A stretch of 17,020 nucleotides of DNA from an uncultured Eubacteriales bacterium (GTDB lineage Bacteria; Bacillota; Clostridia; Oscillospirales; Oscillospiraceae), in contig CAKTSK010000035.1 in assembly GCA_934597725.1 (NCBI GenBank), positions 1 through 17,020 of the forward strand, in the 5' to 3' direction. Position 1 is the first letter of the stretch. Every line of letters begins with the position of its first letter. A program made the position numbers and the translations under genes. The notes beneath the pieces are model-generated. The model searched no databases and was not told the origin of the DNA. It saw only the letters and a program-made list of their open reading frames with translations. Below, one piece after another: positions 7,307 to 14,491 of this stretch.

Positions 7307-8266
7307 ATGGCGGAGGCTCTGTTACAACCGGGCAGCATCCTGGCCCTTCATCGGCGGGCGGTGGACAAGCTGGCCAAGGAGGGCGACGGCGACGCGGCCC
7401 TGCTCTACCTCTGTCTGTCCGCCGGCCAGACCAGCGGCGCGCTGCCCTGGTCCCCGGACCGGGTGGAGCAGGCCCAGCAGACCCTGCTGCGGCTGGGGCT
7501 GATCGAGTCGGACACCCCCGTCCATCCTCCCCGGCCCCAGAAGCTGGAGGACGACCATCCCCCGGCCTACACCACCCAGGACATCAACCAGGCCATGGCC
7601 AGCGACAGCGGCTTTGCCGGCCTGGTGCCGGCGGTGGAGCAGCTGCTGGGCAAGACCCTCTCCCCCACGGACCTGCGGACGCTGTACACCCTCTTTGACT
7701 TCCTGAACCTGCCGCCGGAGGTCATCCTCACCATCACCGGCTGGTGCATTTCCCTGGAAAAGGAGAAGGGGCCGGGCCGCAAGCCCACCCTGCCCCAGAT
7801 CCGGCGGGAGGCTTACCGGTGGTACCGGGCGGGCATCCAGACCCTGGAGGAGGCCGACGCCCATCTGCGCCGCCTGACCCTCCAGGACCGCCGGGGGACG
7901 GAGATCATCCAGCTGCTGCTGGGGGAGAGCCGCCGGCCGGTGGACCGGGAGATGGCATATCTGGAGGGCTGGATCCAGCAGGGCTTTTCCGACGACCTGC
8001 TGCTGCTGGCCCGGGACCGGACCATTTTCCAGAAGCAGAAGTTCAACTGGAGTTATATGAACGGCATTCTCACCCGCTGGCAGAAGGCCGGCCTGACCAC
8101 CGTGGAGCAGGTGGAGGCCGCCGACCGCAGCTACAAACCCGCCTATCAGCGGCCCCGGGTCTCTCCCGCCCCGGCCCCCGGCGCCGGGCAGAACCCGGTG
8201 GGGGCGGCGGACATCGACCGGATGTTCCGGGAGCTGGGGCAGGCGGACCCCGGAAAGGATGGATGA
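7307..8266 (+). CDS. dnaD: DnaD-domain primosome protein
   Basis: This 319-residue protein resembles Firmicute DnaD/DnaB-type primosome components, which remodel DNA at the origin and at restart sites and help deliver the helicase loader. Residues 1-70 look like a winged-helix oligomerisation region. Residues about 103-185 form a first DnaD-like (DDBH2) domain (VEQLLGKTLSPTDLRTLYTL). Residues about 195-265 form a second, with the typical KFNWSYMNGILTRW segment (245-258). Residues 280-300 are a proline-rich linker before a short acidic tail. ATG 7307 is chosen over the in-frame ATG at 7178 because AAAGGAGG lies at 7291-7298 and similarity starts there. The stop is three bases before the next gene, which encodes a DnaI-like loader, supporting a joint role. 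B. subtilis DnaD is shorter, so dnaB-like naming is also possible. Confidence 0.88.
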   Translation: MAEALLQPGSILALHRRAVDKLAKEGDGDAALLYLCLSAGQTSGALPWSPDRVEQAQQTLLRLGLIESDTPVHPPRPQKLEDDHPPAYTTQDINQAMASDSGFAGLVPAVEQLLGKTLSPTDLRTLYTLFDFLNLPPEVILTITGWCISLEKEKGPGRKPTLPQIRREAYRWYRAGIQTLEEADAHLRRLTLQDRRGTEIIQLLLGESRRPVDREMAYLEGWIQQGFSDDLLLLARDRTIFQKQKFNWSYMNGILTRWQKAGLTTVEQVEAADRSYKPAYQRPRVSPAPAPGAGQNPVGAADIDRMFRELGQADPGKDG

Positions 8267-8269
8267 CCC

Positions 8270-9274
8270 ATGGCATACAGTGAAGCCGTACTGACCCGGG
8301 CTGAGGCCCGGCTGAAACAGGCCCAGCAGGCCCACCAGCAGGCCCAGGAGAAGCGCCGGGAGGAGATCTACCAGGCCCTGCCCCGGACCCGGGCCATCGA
8401 CCGCCAGCTGCGCCTGACCGCCCCCCGCATCCTGGCCGCCTCTCTGCGCCAGGGGAAGGGGCAGGAGGAGGCCCTGGCCGCTCTGCGCCGGGAGAACCTG
8501 GCCCTCCAGGAGGAGGAGGCCGCTCTGCTGACCCAGGCGGGCTATTCCGCCGACGCCCTCACCGAGACCCCCTACTGTCCCCTCTGCCAGGACCGGGGGT
8601 GGCAGGGGGCGTCCATGTGCGCCTGCCTGAAAGCATTTTGCCGCAAGGAGCAGATCGCCCAGCTCTCCTCCCTGCTGGATCTGGGAGACCAGACCTTTGA
8701 CACCTTCCGGCTGGACTACTACGACCGGCAGGTGTGGCCCCAGTACCGCCGCTCGCCTCGGGAGGGGATGGAGGTGGTGCTGGCCACCTGTCGCAGCTAT
8801 GCGGAGCTGTTCGGGTCCTATCCCCACAAGAATCTGTTTCTCTTTGGCGCGCCGGGGCTGGGCAAGACCTTCCTCTCGGCCTGCATTGCCCGGGTGGTTT
8901 CAGAGAAGGGATTTTCTGTGGTCTATGACACGGCCTCCAACATCTTTTCCCGCTTTGAGGCCCGGAAGTTTGCCCGGCTGGGGGAGGAGATCCGCCAGGC
9001 GGAGGCGGACACCCGGCGGTATCTCACCTGTGACCTGCTGATCCTGGACGACCTGGGCAGCGAGTTCACCTCGCCCTTTCTCCAGGCGGCGCTGTACGAG
9101 CTGGTGAACACCCGGCTGGTGGAGCAGCGGCATACCGTGATCTCCTCCAACCTCTCCCTGGAGGAGGTCCGGCAGCGGTACTCCCCCCAGGTGGCCTCCC
9201 GGCTGGAGGGGGCCTATCTGCCGCTGACCTTTTTCGGCAACGACATCCGGCTGCTGAAAAAACAGCGGCGGTGA
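8270..9274 (+). CDS. dnaI: DnaI/DnaC-type AAA+ helicase loader
   Basis: This 334-residue ATPase should load the replicative helicase. Residues 1-85 are charged, Q- and E-rich helix, probably coiled coil. A zinc-binding cluster follows (C103, C106, C117, C119), as in B. subtilis DnaI. The AAA+ domain shows Walker A GAPGLGKT (193-200), Walker B LLILDDLG (256-263), a sensor-1-like ISSN (291-294) and a likely arginine finger in the SRL motif (R311). The zinc cluster in front of a DnaC-like ATPase separates it from IstB transposition ATPases. The start is ATG 8270, three bases after the dnaD stop; GGAAAGGA at 8252-8259 lies within dnaD, so the two are an operon and probably translationally coupled. 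Confidence 0.9.
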   Translation: MAYSEAVLTRAEARLKQAQQAHQQAQEKRREEIYQALPRTRAIDRQLRLTAPRILAASLRQGKGQEEALAALRRENLALQEEEAALLTQAGYSADALTETPYCPLCQDRGWQGASMCACLKAFCRKEQIAQLSSLLDLGDQTFDTFRLDYYDRQVWPQYRRSPREGMEVVLATCRSYAELFGSYPHKNLFLFGAPGLGKTFLSACIARVVSEKGFSVVYDTASNIFSRFEARKFARLGEEIRQAEADTRRYLTCDLLILDDLGSEFTSPFLQAALYELVNTRLVEQRHTVISSNLSLEEVRQRYSPQVASRLEGAYLPLTFFGNDIRLLKKQRR

Positions 9275-9342
9275 GAGCCGCTTCAAAATCTCCGCATCAA
9301 TTCCTAATCCGTTACTATTGCTTCCCAGGAGGGTATTCTACT

Positions 9343-12117
9343 ATGACAGATGTACAACAGCGGGCAGCGGCAAAAAAGTTTCTCACTTATTGGGCTGGCC
9401 GAGGGGATGAAAAACAAGAGACCCAGCGGTTTTGGATCGATTTGCTGCGCACCGTTCTGGGTGTGGCAGAGCCGGAAAAGGCCATCGCCTTTGAATTACC
9501 TGTGAAGCTGGACCACATCAGCTATATCGATGCCTATCTTCCCCAGACCCGGGTTCTCATTGAGCAGAAAGGGGCGGACATTGATCTGCGGCGGGGATAC
9601 CGGCAGTCGGACGGCTCAATGCTCACCCCCTATCAGCAGGCCCGCCGCTATGCGGGCTATCTGCCCCACGACCAGAACCCCCGCTGGATCGTGGTGTGCA
9701 ATTTCCAGCAGTTCCAGATCCACGACATGAACCGCCCCAACGACGAGCCGGAAGTGGTGGCTCTGGCAGACCTGGAAAAAGAATACCATCGGCTGCACTT
9801 TCTGGTGGATACCGGGGATGAAAACATCAAAAAGGAGATGGAGATCTCCTTGCAAGCCGGGGAGATCGTGGGGGCCTTATACGACGCACTTTTGAAGCAG
9901 TACAGAGACCCGAACTCTCCAGAGACCCTGAAAAGCCTGAACGCGCTGTGTGTCCGGCTGGTGTTCTGTCTGTATGCCGAGGATGCCAATGTATTCGGCG
10001 GGCACGGAAAATTCCACGATTATTTGCAGCGGCATCAACGGGATGCCCGCCGGGCGCTGATCGACCTGTTCCAGGTGCTGGACACAAAGCCGGAGGACCG
10101 GGACCCCTATATGGAGGATGATCTAGCTTCCTTCCCCTATGTCAACGGCGGCCTGTTCTCCGACGAAAACATTGAGATCCCCCGCTTGGATGAAACCATT
10201 GTGGACCTGATCCTCCACCGGGCCAGCGCAGACTTTGACTGGTCCGCCATCAGCCCAACCATCTTCGGCGCCGTTTTTGAGAGCACCCTGAACCCGGAGA
10301 CCCGGCGCGCCGGCGGGATGCACTATACCAGCATCGAGAACATTCACAAGGTCATTGACCCGCTGTTTCTGGATGATTTGAAAGCGGAACTGACAGAAAT
10401 TCAAGCCATCGCCGTGGAGACCACCCGAAAGCGGCAGTTGACCGCCTTTCAGGACAAGCTGGCGGGGCTGACCTTTTTGGACCCTGCCTGCGGCTCGGGC
10501 AACTTTTTGACGGAGACTTACCTTTCCCTGCGCAGGCTGGAAAACGAAGCCATCCGCTCGCTGTCCGACCAAATCACCATCGGCGGCATGAAGAACCCCA
10601 TCCGGGTCTCCATCAGTCAGTTTTACGGCATCGAGATCAACGACTTTGCCGTGACCGTAGCCAAGACGGCATTGTGGATCGCGGAGAGCCAGATGATGAA
10701 GCAGACCGAGGACATCATGCACCTGTCCCTGGACTTTTTGCCTCTGCGCTCATATGCCAATATTGTGGAGGGCAACGCCCTACGGATGGATTGGGAGAGC
10801 GTGGTACCCAAGCATAAATTGAACTACATCATGGGCAATCCACCGTTTGTGGGATATTCTCTCCAAAGCAAAGAGCAGAAAGAGGATGTGCTCTCTATTT
10901 ATGTGGATGAAAAGGGGAAGCCTTATAAAACCGCAGGAAAAATTGACTATGTCTCTGCCTGGTATTTCAAGGCAGCTGCACTTATGCAGACGACAGACAT
11001 CCGCTCTGCTTTTGTGTCCACAAATTCCATCACCCAAGGAGAACAGGTTGCGGGCGTTTGGAAGCCTCTTTATCAGCGATTTGGAATTCACATCGACTTT
11101 GCCCACCGCACCTTCCGCTGGGACAGTGAGGCCAGCCTGAAAGCTCATGTTCATTGTGTAATTGTTGGATTCAGCGTTGCTCCAAACAGCAAAAAACGTT
11201 GCCTATACACAACAGACCACATGGCAATTGTTGAGAATATCAATTCTTATCTGATCGATGCACCTAATGTTTTTATTGATAACCGTAGTAAACCGCTCTG
11301 CGAGGTCCCTCTAATGACAACTGGAAATCGCCCTGCTGACGGCGGACATTTAATAATCGAAAATGAGGACTATAAGGATTTTATAGCCAAAGAGCCACAA
11401 GCAATCCCCTACATTAAAAAGTTGATTGGTGCAGCAGAGTTCATCAATAATAAACCGCGCTGGTGTCTGTGGCTTGTCGGTATCAGTCCAGCAGAGCTAC
11501 GCAAGATGCCATTAGTCCTTCAACGAGTAGATGCATGTAAGAAAGACCGCGAGAATGCTTCCGATGCAGGACGTCGCAAGCTTGCAGAACGCCCAACACA
11601 ATTTAGAGAAACCAATAACCCTGATACATACATCGTAGTTCCCGCTGTCTCTTCTGAACGTCGAAGATATGTGCCCATCGGTTTTCTTGACAAAAATACA
11701 ATTGCGACAAACCTTGTGATTACTATTCCAAATGCAAAAATTTATCATTTTGGCATCTTAACTTCTAATGTCCACATGGCCTGGATGCGAGCTGTCTGTG
11801 GTCGATTGAAAAGTGACTATCGCTATTCCAAGGATGTGGTCTACAACAACTTCCCTTGGCCCACCCCCACTGACGCGCAGAAAGCCAAAATTGAGGAAAC
11901 CGCCCAGGCCATTCTGGATGCCCGCGCCCTGTACCCAGACTCCAGCCTGGCCGACCTCTACGACGAGACCACCATGCCCCCAGAACTGCGCAAGGCCCAC
12001 CAGCAGAACGACCGGGCCGTCATGCAGGCGTATGGGTTCAATATTAAGACCACCACCGAGACGAGCTGCGTGGCGAAACTGATGAGGATGTATCAAAAGT
12101 TGACTCAGCAAGAATGA
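9343..12117 (+). CDS. MmeI/YeeA-type restriction-methylation protein (Type IIL-like)
   Basis: This 924-residue protein matches the length (MmeI, 919) and motif order of single-chain Type IIG/IIL enzymes, which methylate adenine and cut at a distance. The N-terminus has a PD-(D/E)XK-like site: D63, then E74-Q-K76 in VLIEQKGADIDL. The methyltransferase shows motif I LDPACGSGNFL (379-389) and motif IV NPPF (499-502, an N6-adenine signature). A target-recognition region spans about 600-830. The C-terminus contains YSKDVVYNNFPWP, typical of the family. The start is ATG 9343 with AGGAGGG at 9327-9333; the frame opens at 9271 but similarity does not. B. subtilis YeeA/DnmA is a homologue that acts mainly as a methylase, so nuclease activity is probable from the motif but unproven. 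Composition changes inside the gene: about 60% G+C at 9661-9720, 30% at 11221-11280, 67% at 11941-12000. No clear promoter was seen in the 68 bases before it. Confidence 0.88.
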   Translation: MTDVQQRAAAKKFLTYWAGRGDEKQETQRFWIDLLRTVLGVAEPEKAIAFELPVKLDHISYIDAYLPQTRVLIEQKGADIDLRRGYRQSDGSMLTPYQQARRYAGYLPHDQNPRWIVVCNFQQFQIHDMNRPNDEPEVVALADLEKEYHRLHFLVDTGDENIKKEMEISLQAGEIVGALYDALLKQYRDPNSPETLKSLNALCVRLVFCLYAEDANVFGGHGKFHDYLQRHQRDARRALIDLFQVLDTKPEDRDPYMEDDLASFPYVNGGLFSDENIEIPRLDETIVDLILHRASADFDWSAISPTIFGAVFESTLNPETRRAGGMHYTSIENIHKVIDPLFLDDLKAELTEIQAIAVETTRKRQLTAFQDKLAGLTFLDPACGSGNFLTETYLSLRRLENEAIRSLSDQITIGGMKNPIRVSISQFYGIEINDFAVTVAKTALWIAESQMMKQTEDIMHLSLDFLPLRSYANIVEGNALRMDWESVVPKHKLNYIMGNPPFVGYSLQSKEQKEDVLSIYVDEKGKPYKTAGKIDYVSAWYFKAAALMQTTDIRSAFVSTNSITQGEQVAGVWKPLYQRFGIHIDFAHRTFRWDSEASLKAHVHCVIVGFSVAPNSKKRCLYTTDHMAIVENINSYLIDAPNVFIDNRSKPLCEVPLMTTGNRPADGGHLIIENEDYKDFIAKEPQAIPYIKKLIGAAEFINNKPRWCLWLVGISPAELRKMPLVLQRVDACKKDRENASDAGRRKLAERPTQFRETNNPDTYIVVPAVSSERRRYVPIGFLDKNTIATNLVITIPNAKIYHFGILTSNVHMAWMRAVCGRLKSDYRYSKDVVYNNFPWPTPTDAQKAKIEETAQAILDARALYPDSSLADLYDETTMPPELRKAHQQNDRAVMQAYGFNIKTTTETSCVAKLMRMYQKLTQQE

Positions 12118-12126
12118 GGTGGCTAT

Positions 12127-13044
12127 ATGGATGACGAAAAGAGCGAAACCAGCGAAACCAGCATTCCTATCCCCGATGAAAACGGAGTAAATGCCGAGTT
12201 ATCCCCTGCCGCTATGGAAGACGCCAGAAAAGAGATGAAAAATACCCTGGAACACATAGTAGATGATATCGCACAGAATTTCAGTTTTGTACATGAATTA
12301 GCCAATACTATGGGCCCAGCACTTGAAAATTTCGCGAGAATGGTACAGGAACTATCTGCTACAATGAGGCCCATTGTGGAGGCCGTTCAGCAAGCAAAAG
12401 CATCTTTCGCTAAAGCCATAGCGGATTTTCAAACTCCAACTGTCAACGAGGAGCGTAAGCATAAGCTGATTGCCAGTTACAAAAAATGGGGTGAATATGG
12501 TTGGACACTCTGTCCAAATGCGCCGTTTAATTATTTTGACGAACTCCCGGAAAGCATTGGGGCGGCAAACAATATAATGATGCCGCTTTGCTCCAGACGT
12601 GAAATGGAGCAACTTTTTGATGAATTACGCAGCCAGCGCATCAAGAAAGAGGATTTGGACGCGGCCATTTTGTGCTATAACAATCGGCAGTATAAAGGGT
12701 GTGCGCTCATTCTCTTTGGCATTATCGATGCTAAGCTGATACGAAAGCAAAAACGAGGAGAAAAGCATCGCCCATCGGGGAGCAAGGCGGTCAAAAGATT
12801 GCGCGAACAATTTGAGGGTGGAGATAATGAGAAGAAACTGTTTATCATGTTGCTCTGTGTAAATCTGTTTTCTTGTTTAGAAACACTCTTTGCCAATGCG
12901 GACGATTTTAAGATTGAGCCTGCCACAATCAACCGAAACTTTGTCAGCCATGGTATGACCTGCCGCCCAGTACGTCAGCGCGACTGCATCCAACTGTTCC
13001 TTGCGCTATATAACTTAATGCTGTTCTTTAAATTTACTTCATAA
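12127..13044 (+). CDS. HEPN-like protein, candidate defence RNase
   Basis: This 305-residue protein begins 9 bases after the methylase/nuclease gene, with GAGGTGG overlapping that gene's stop, so the two are probably one operon. Residues 1-30 are polar and low in complexity. Residues 30-105 are predicted long helices. From about 175 to the end the pattern resembles HEPN-fold helical proteins: LCYNNRQYKGCALILFGIID, then a charged stretch, then NRNFVSHGM. The last gives R270-N271-X3-H275, the R-X4-H motif used for RNA cleavage in many HEPN toxins and abortive-infection proteins. HEPN proteins occur beside many R-M and Abi systems, so an RNA-cleaving second line of defence is a reasonable inference. 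I cannot name the exact family. It is AT-richer than the chromosomal backbone (28 of 60 G+C at 12421-12480). Confidence 0.65.
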   Translation: MDDEKSETSETSIPIPDENGVNAELSPAAMEDARKEMKNTLEHIVDDIAQNFSFVHELANTMGPALENFARMVQELSATMRPIVEAVQQAKASFAKAIADFQTPTVNEERKHKLIASYKKWGEYGWTLCPNAPFNYFDELPESIGAANNIMMPLCSRREMEQLFDELRSQRIKKEDLDAAILCYNNRQYKGCALILFGIIDAKLIRKQKRGEKHRPSGSKAVKRLREQFEGGDNEKKLFIMLLCVNLFSCLETLFANADDFKIEPATINRNFVSHGMTCRPVRQRDCIQLFLALYNLMLFFKFTS

Positions 13045-13126
13045 AAAGAGCCACCTGCTGATTTTCAAACTCAATCGGCCTTGCGTCCAAATATCCCAAC
13101 GCTGCAAAACAATTTATTACATCATT

Positions 13127-13172
13127 GAAAGGGCCCGTCACAGAATTTTTCAATTCTGCGACGGGCCCTTTC
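13127..13172. terminator. Long palindromic hairpin between convergent genes, likely bidirectional terminator
   Basis: Bases 13127-13139 pair perfectly with 13160-13172 (13 bp, ends GAAAGGG/CCCTTTC). After one mismatch (13140/13159), 13141-13147 pair with 13152-13158 (7 bp) around the loop TTTC. The element lies between the stop codons of the HEPN-like gene (+) and the M16 peptidase gene (-). Each arm ends in a short A- or T-run and AT-rich DNA follows on both sides, which fits two-way termination, though there is no long T-tract. Confidence 0.7.
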
Positions 13173-13194
13173 ATCATCCGTTCTTTGTAACAAG

Positions 13195-14448
13195 TCATTG
13201 ATTCAGGAGCAGCGCCTGATACTCCTCGGCGCGCCGCACCTGCCCCACCGCCGACAGGGACACCTGGTCCCAGCGGAAGATGTCCTGGGCCAGGGCCACC
13301 ACATCGGCCCGGGTGACGGCGTCGTAGGCGGCCAGGATCTGCTCCGGCGTGAGGATCTCCCCGGAGAAGAGCAGCGACCGGCCGGCGTGGCTCATGCGGG
13401 ACTGGGTGGATTCCAGGCTCATCATCACGTTGGCCTTGGACTGCTCCCTGGCCCGGGAAAGCTCCTCGTCGGTGGGGCCTTCGGTCCGCAGCTGGTCCAC
13501 CACCTGGCGGATGGTGGTCAGGGCCTTGTCCTCGGTCTCCCGGTTCAGGGCCGTGTAGACGCAGAACAGGCCCGTGTCCGCGTGGCCGGCCCCGTAGGAG
13601 TAGATGCTGTAGCACAGCCCCTGCTGCTCCCGCACCTGCTGGAACAGGCGGGAGGACACCCCGCCCCCCAGGATGGAGGAGAGCAGCTGCAAGGCAAACC
13701 GCCGGGGCGAGTTGTAGTCCAGGCCCGGAAAGGCCAGGGTCAGGTGGTTCTGCTCAATGGGCTTGGGCGTGACCACGAACCCCGGCGTATAGGCCGCCGG
13801 GACCAGGGGCCGGGGGGACCCGGCCGGCAGGGCGGCAAAGCGCCGGCGCAGCTCGTCCAGCAGGGCGGGCGAAAAGCTGCCCGCCAGGGACACCACGGTG
13901 TTGTGCCCCTGGTAGTGGCTGTGGTGATAGGCCCGGAGGGAGTCCCCCGTCATCTCCGCCAGGGTCTCCTTGGCCCCCAGGATGGGGCGGGCCAGGGCGC
14001 TGCCCTGAAAGACCTGGGCGGCCAGCTTTTCCGCGCACAGGTCGTCGGGGGTGTCCTCATACATGTCGATCTCCTCCAGGATCACCCCCCGTTCGGTCTC
14101 CACGGCCTCCTGGGTGAAGGAGGAGTGATAGACCATGTCCCACAGGATGTCCAGGGCCTGGGGCAGGTGTTCGTCCAGCACCCGGGCGTAGAAGCAGGTA
14201 CACTCCTTGGTGGTAAAGGCGTTCATCTGGCCGCCGATGGCGTCGGTCTGGCGGGCCAGGTCCTGGGCCGTGCGGCGGGCGGTGCCTTTGAAGAGCATGT
14301 GTTCAATGAAGTGGGATGCCCCGGACTCCTCTGCCCTCTCCTCCCGGGAGCCGCCCCCCACCCAGATGCCCAGGGCGGCGGAGCGGACGGCGGGAATGGC
14401 TTCGGTGACAAGGCGCACCCCATTGGGTAAGGTTTCGATCTGGACCAT
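13195..14448 (-). CDS. M16-family zinc metallopeptidase (YmxG/MPP-like)
   Basis: This 417-residue protein has the length of single-unit M16B peptidases such as B. subtilis YmxG. The inverted zinc site HFIEH is at 46-50 (H46, catalytic E49, H50), and the distal acidic ligand lies in ERGVILEEID (119-128), about 76 residues on. The second half has the M16 C-terminal domain, including LGGGVSSRLFQQVREQQGLCYSIYSY, with the R and Y that bind substrate. There is no signal peptide, so it should be cytoplasmic, cleaving peptides or unfolded proteins; the substrate is unknown. The start is ATG 14448 with GGAGGA at 14463-14458. It follows the MurE-ArgB gene by 43 bases on the same strand, with no terminator between, so the two are probably cotranscribed. 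Confidence 0.93.
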   Translation of the reverse strand: MVQIETLPNGVRLVTEAIPAVRSAALGIWVGGGSREERAEESGASHFIEHMLFKGTARRTAQDLARQTDAIGGQMNAFTTKECTCFYARVLDEHLPQALDILWDMVYHSSFTQEAVETERGVILEEIDMYEDTPDDLCAEKLAAQVFQGSALARPILGAKETLAEMTGDSLRAYHHSHYQGHNTVVSLAGSFSPALLDELRRRFAALPAGSPRPLVPAAYTPGFVVTPKPIEQNHLTLAFPGLDYNSPRRFALQLLSSILGGGVSSRLFQQVREQQGLCYSIYSYGAGHADTGLFCVYTALNRETEDKALTTIRQVVDQLRTEGPTDEELSRAREQSKANVMMSLESTQSRMSHAGRSLLFSGEILTPEQILAAYDAVTRADVVALAQDIFRWDQVSLSAVGQVRRAEEYQALLLNQ

Positions 14449-14491
14449 AAACGGGTCTCCTCCCTGACAGGGTCATCGGCAAGGGCGGGCC

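Noticed and set aside
7322..8827. 501-codon minus-strand frame opposite dnaD-dnaI
   Set aside because: Antisense shadow; low-complexity composition, no motifs, and it opposes two clear primosome genes.
8270..9274. IstB-type insertion-sequence ATPase
   Set aside because: No transposase is adjacent; the CxxC...CxC zinc cluster and the preceding dnaD gene indicate a helicase loader.
9343..13044. Part of a DISARM or BREX system
   Set aside because: No helicase, PglZ, BrxC or phospholipase-domain gene is present; the length and C-terminal motif of the methylase fit the stand-alone MmeI/YeeA family.
13198..14430. 410-codon plus-strand frame opposite the M16 peptidase
   Set aside because: Antisense shadow of a GC-rich gene with no recognisable motif.
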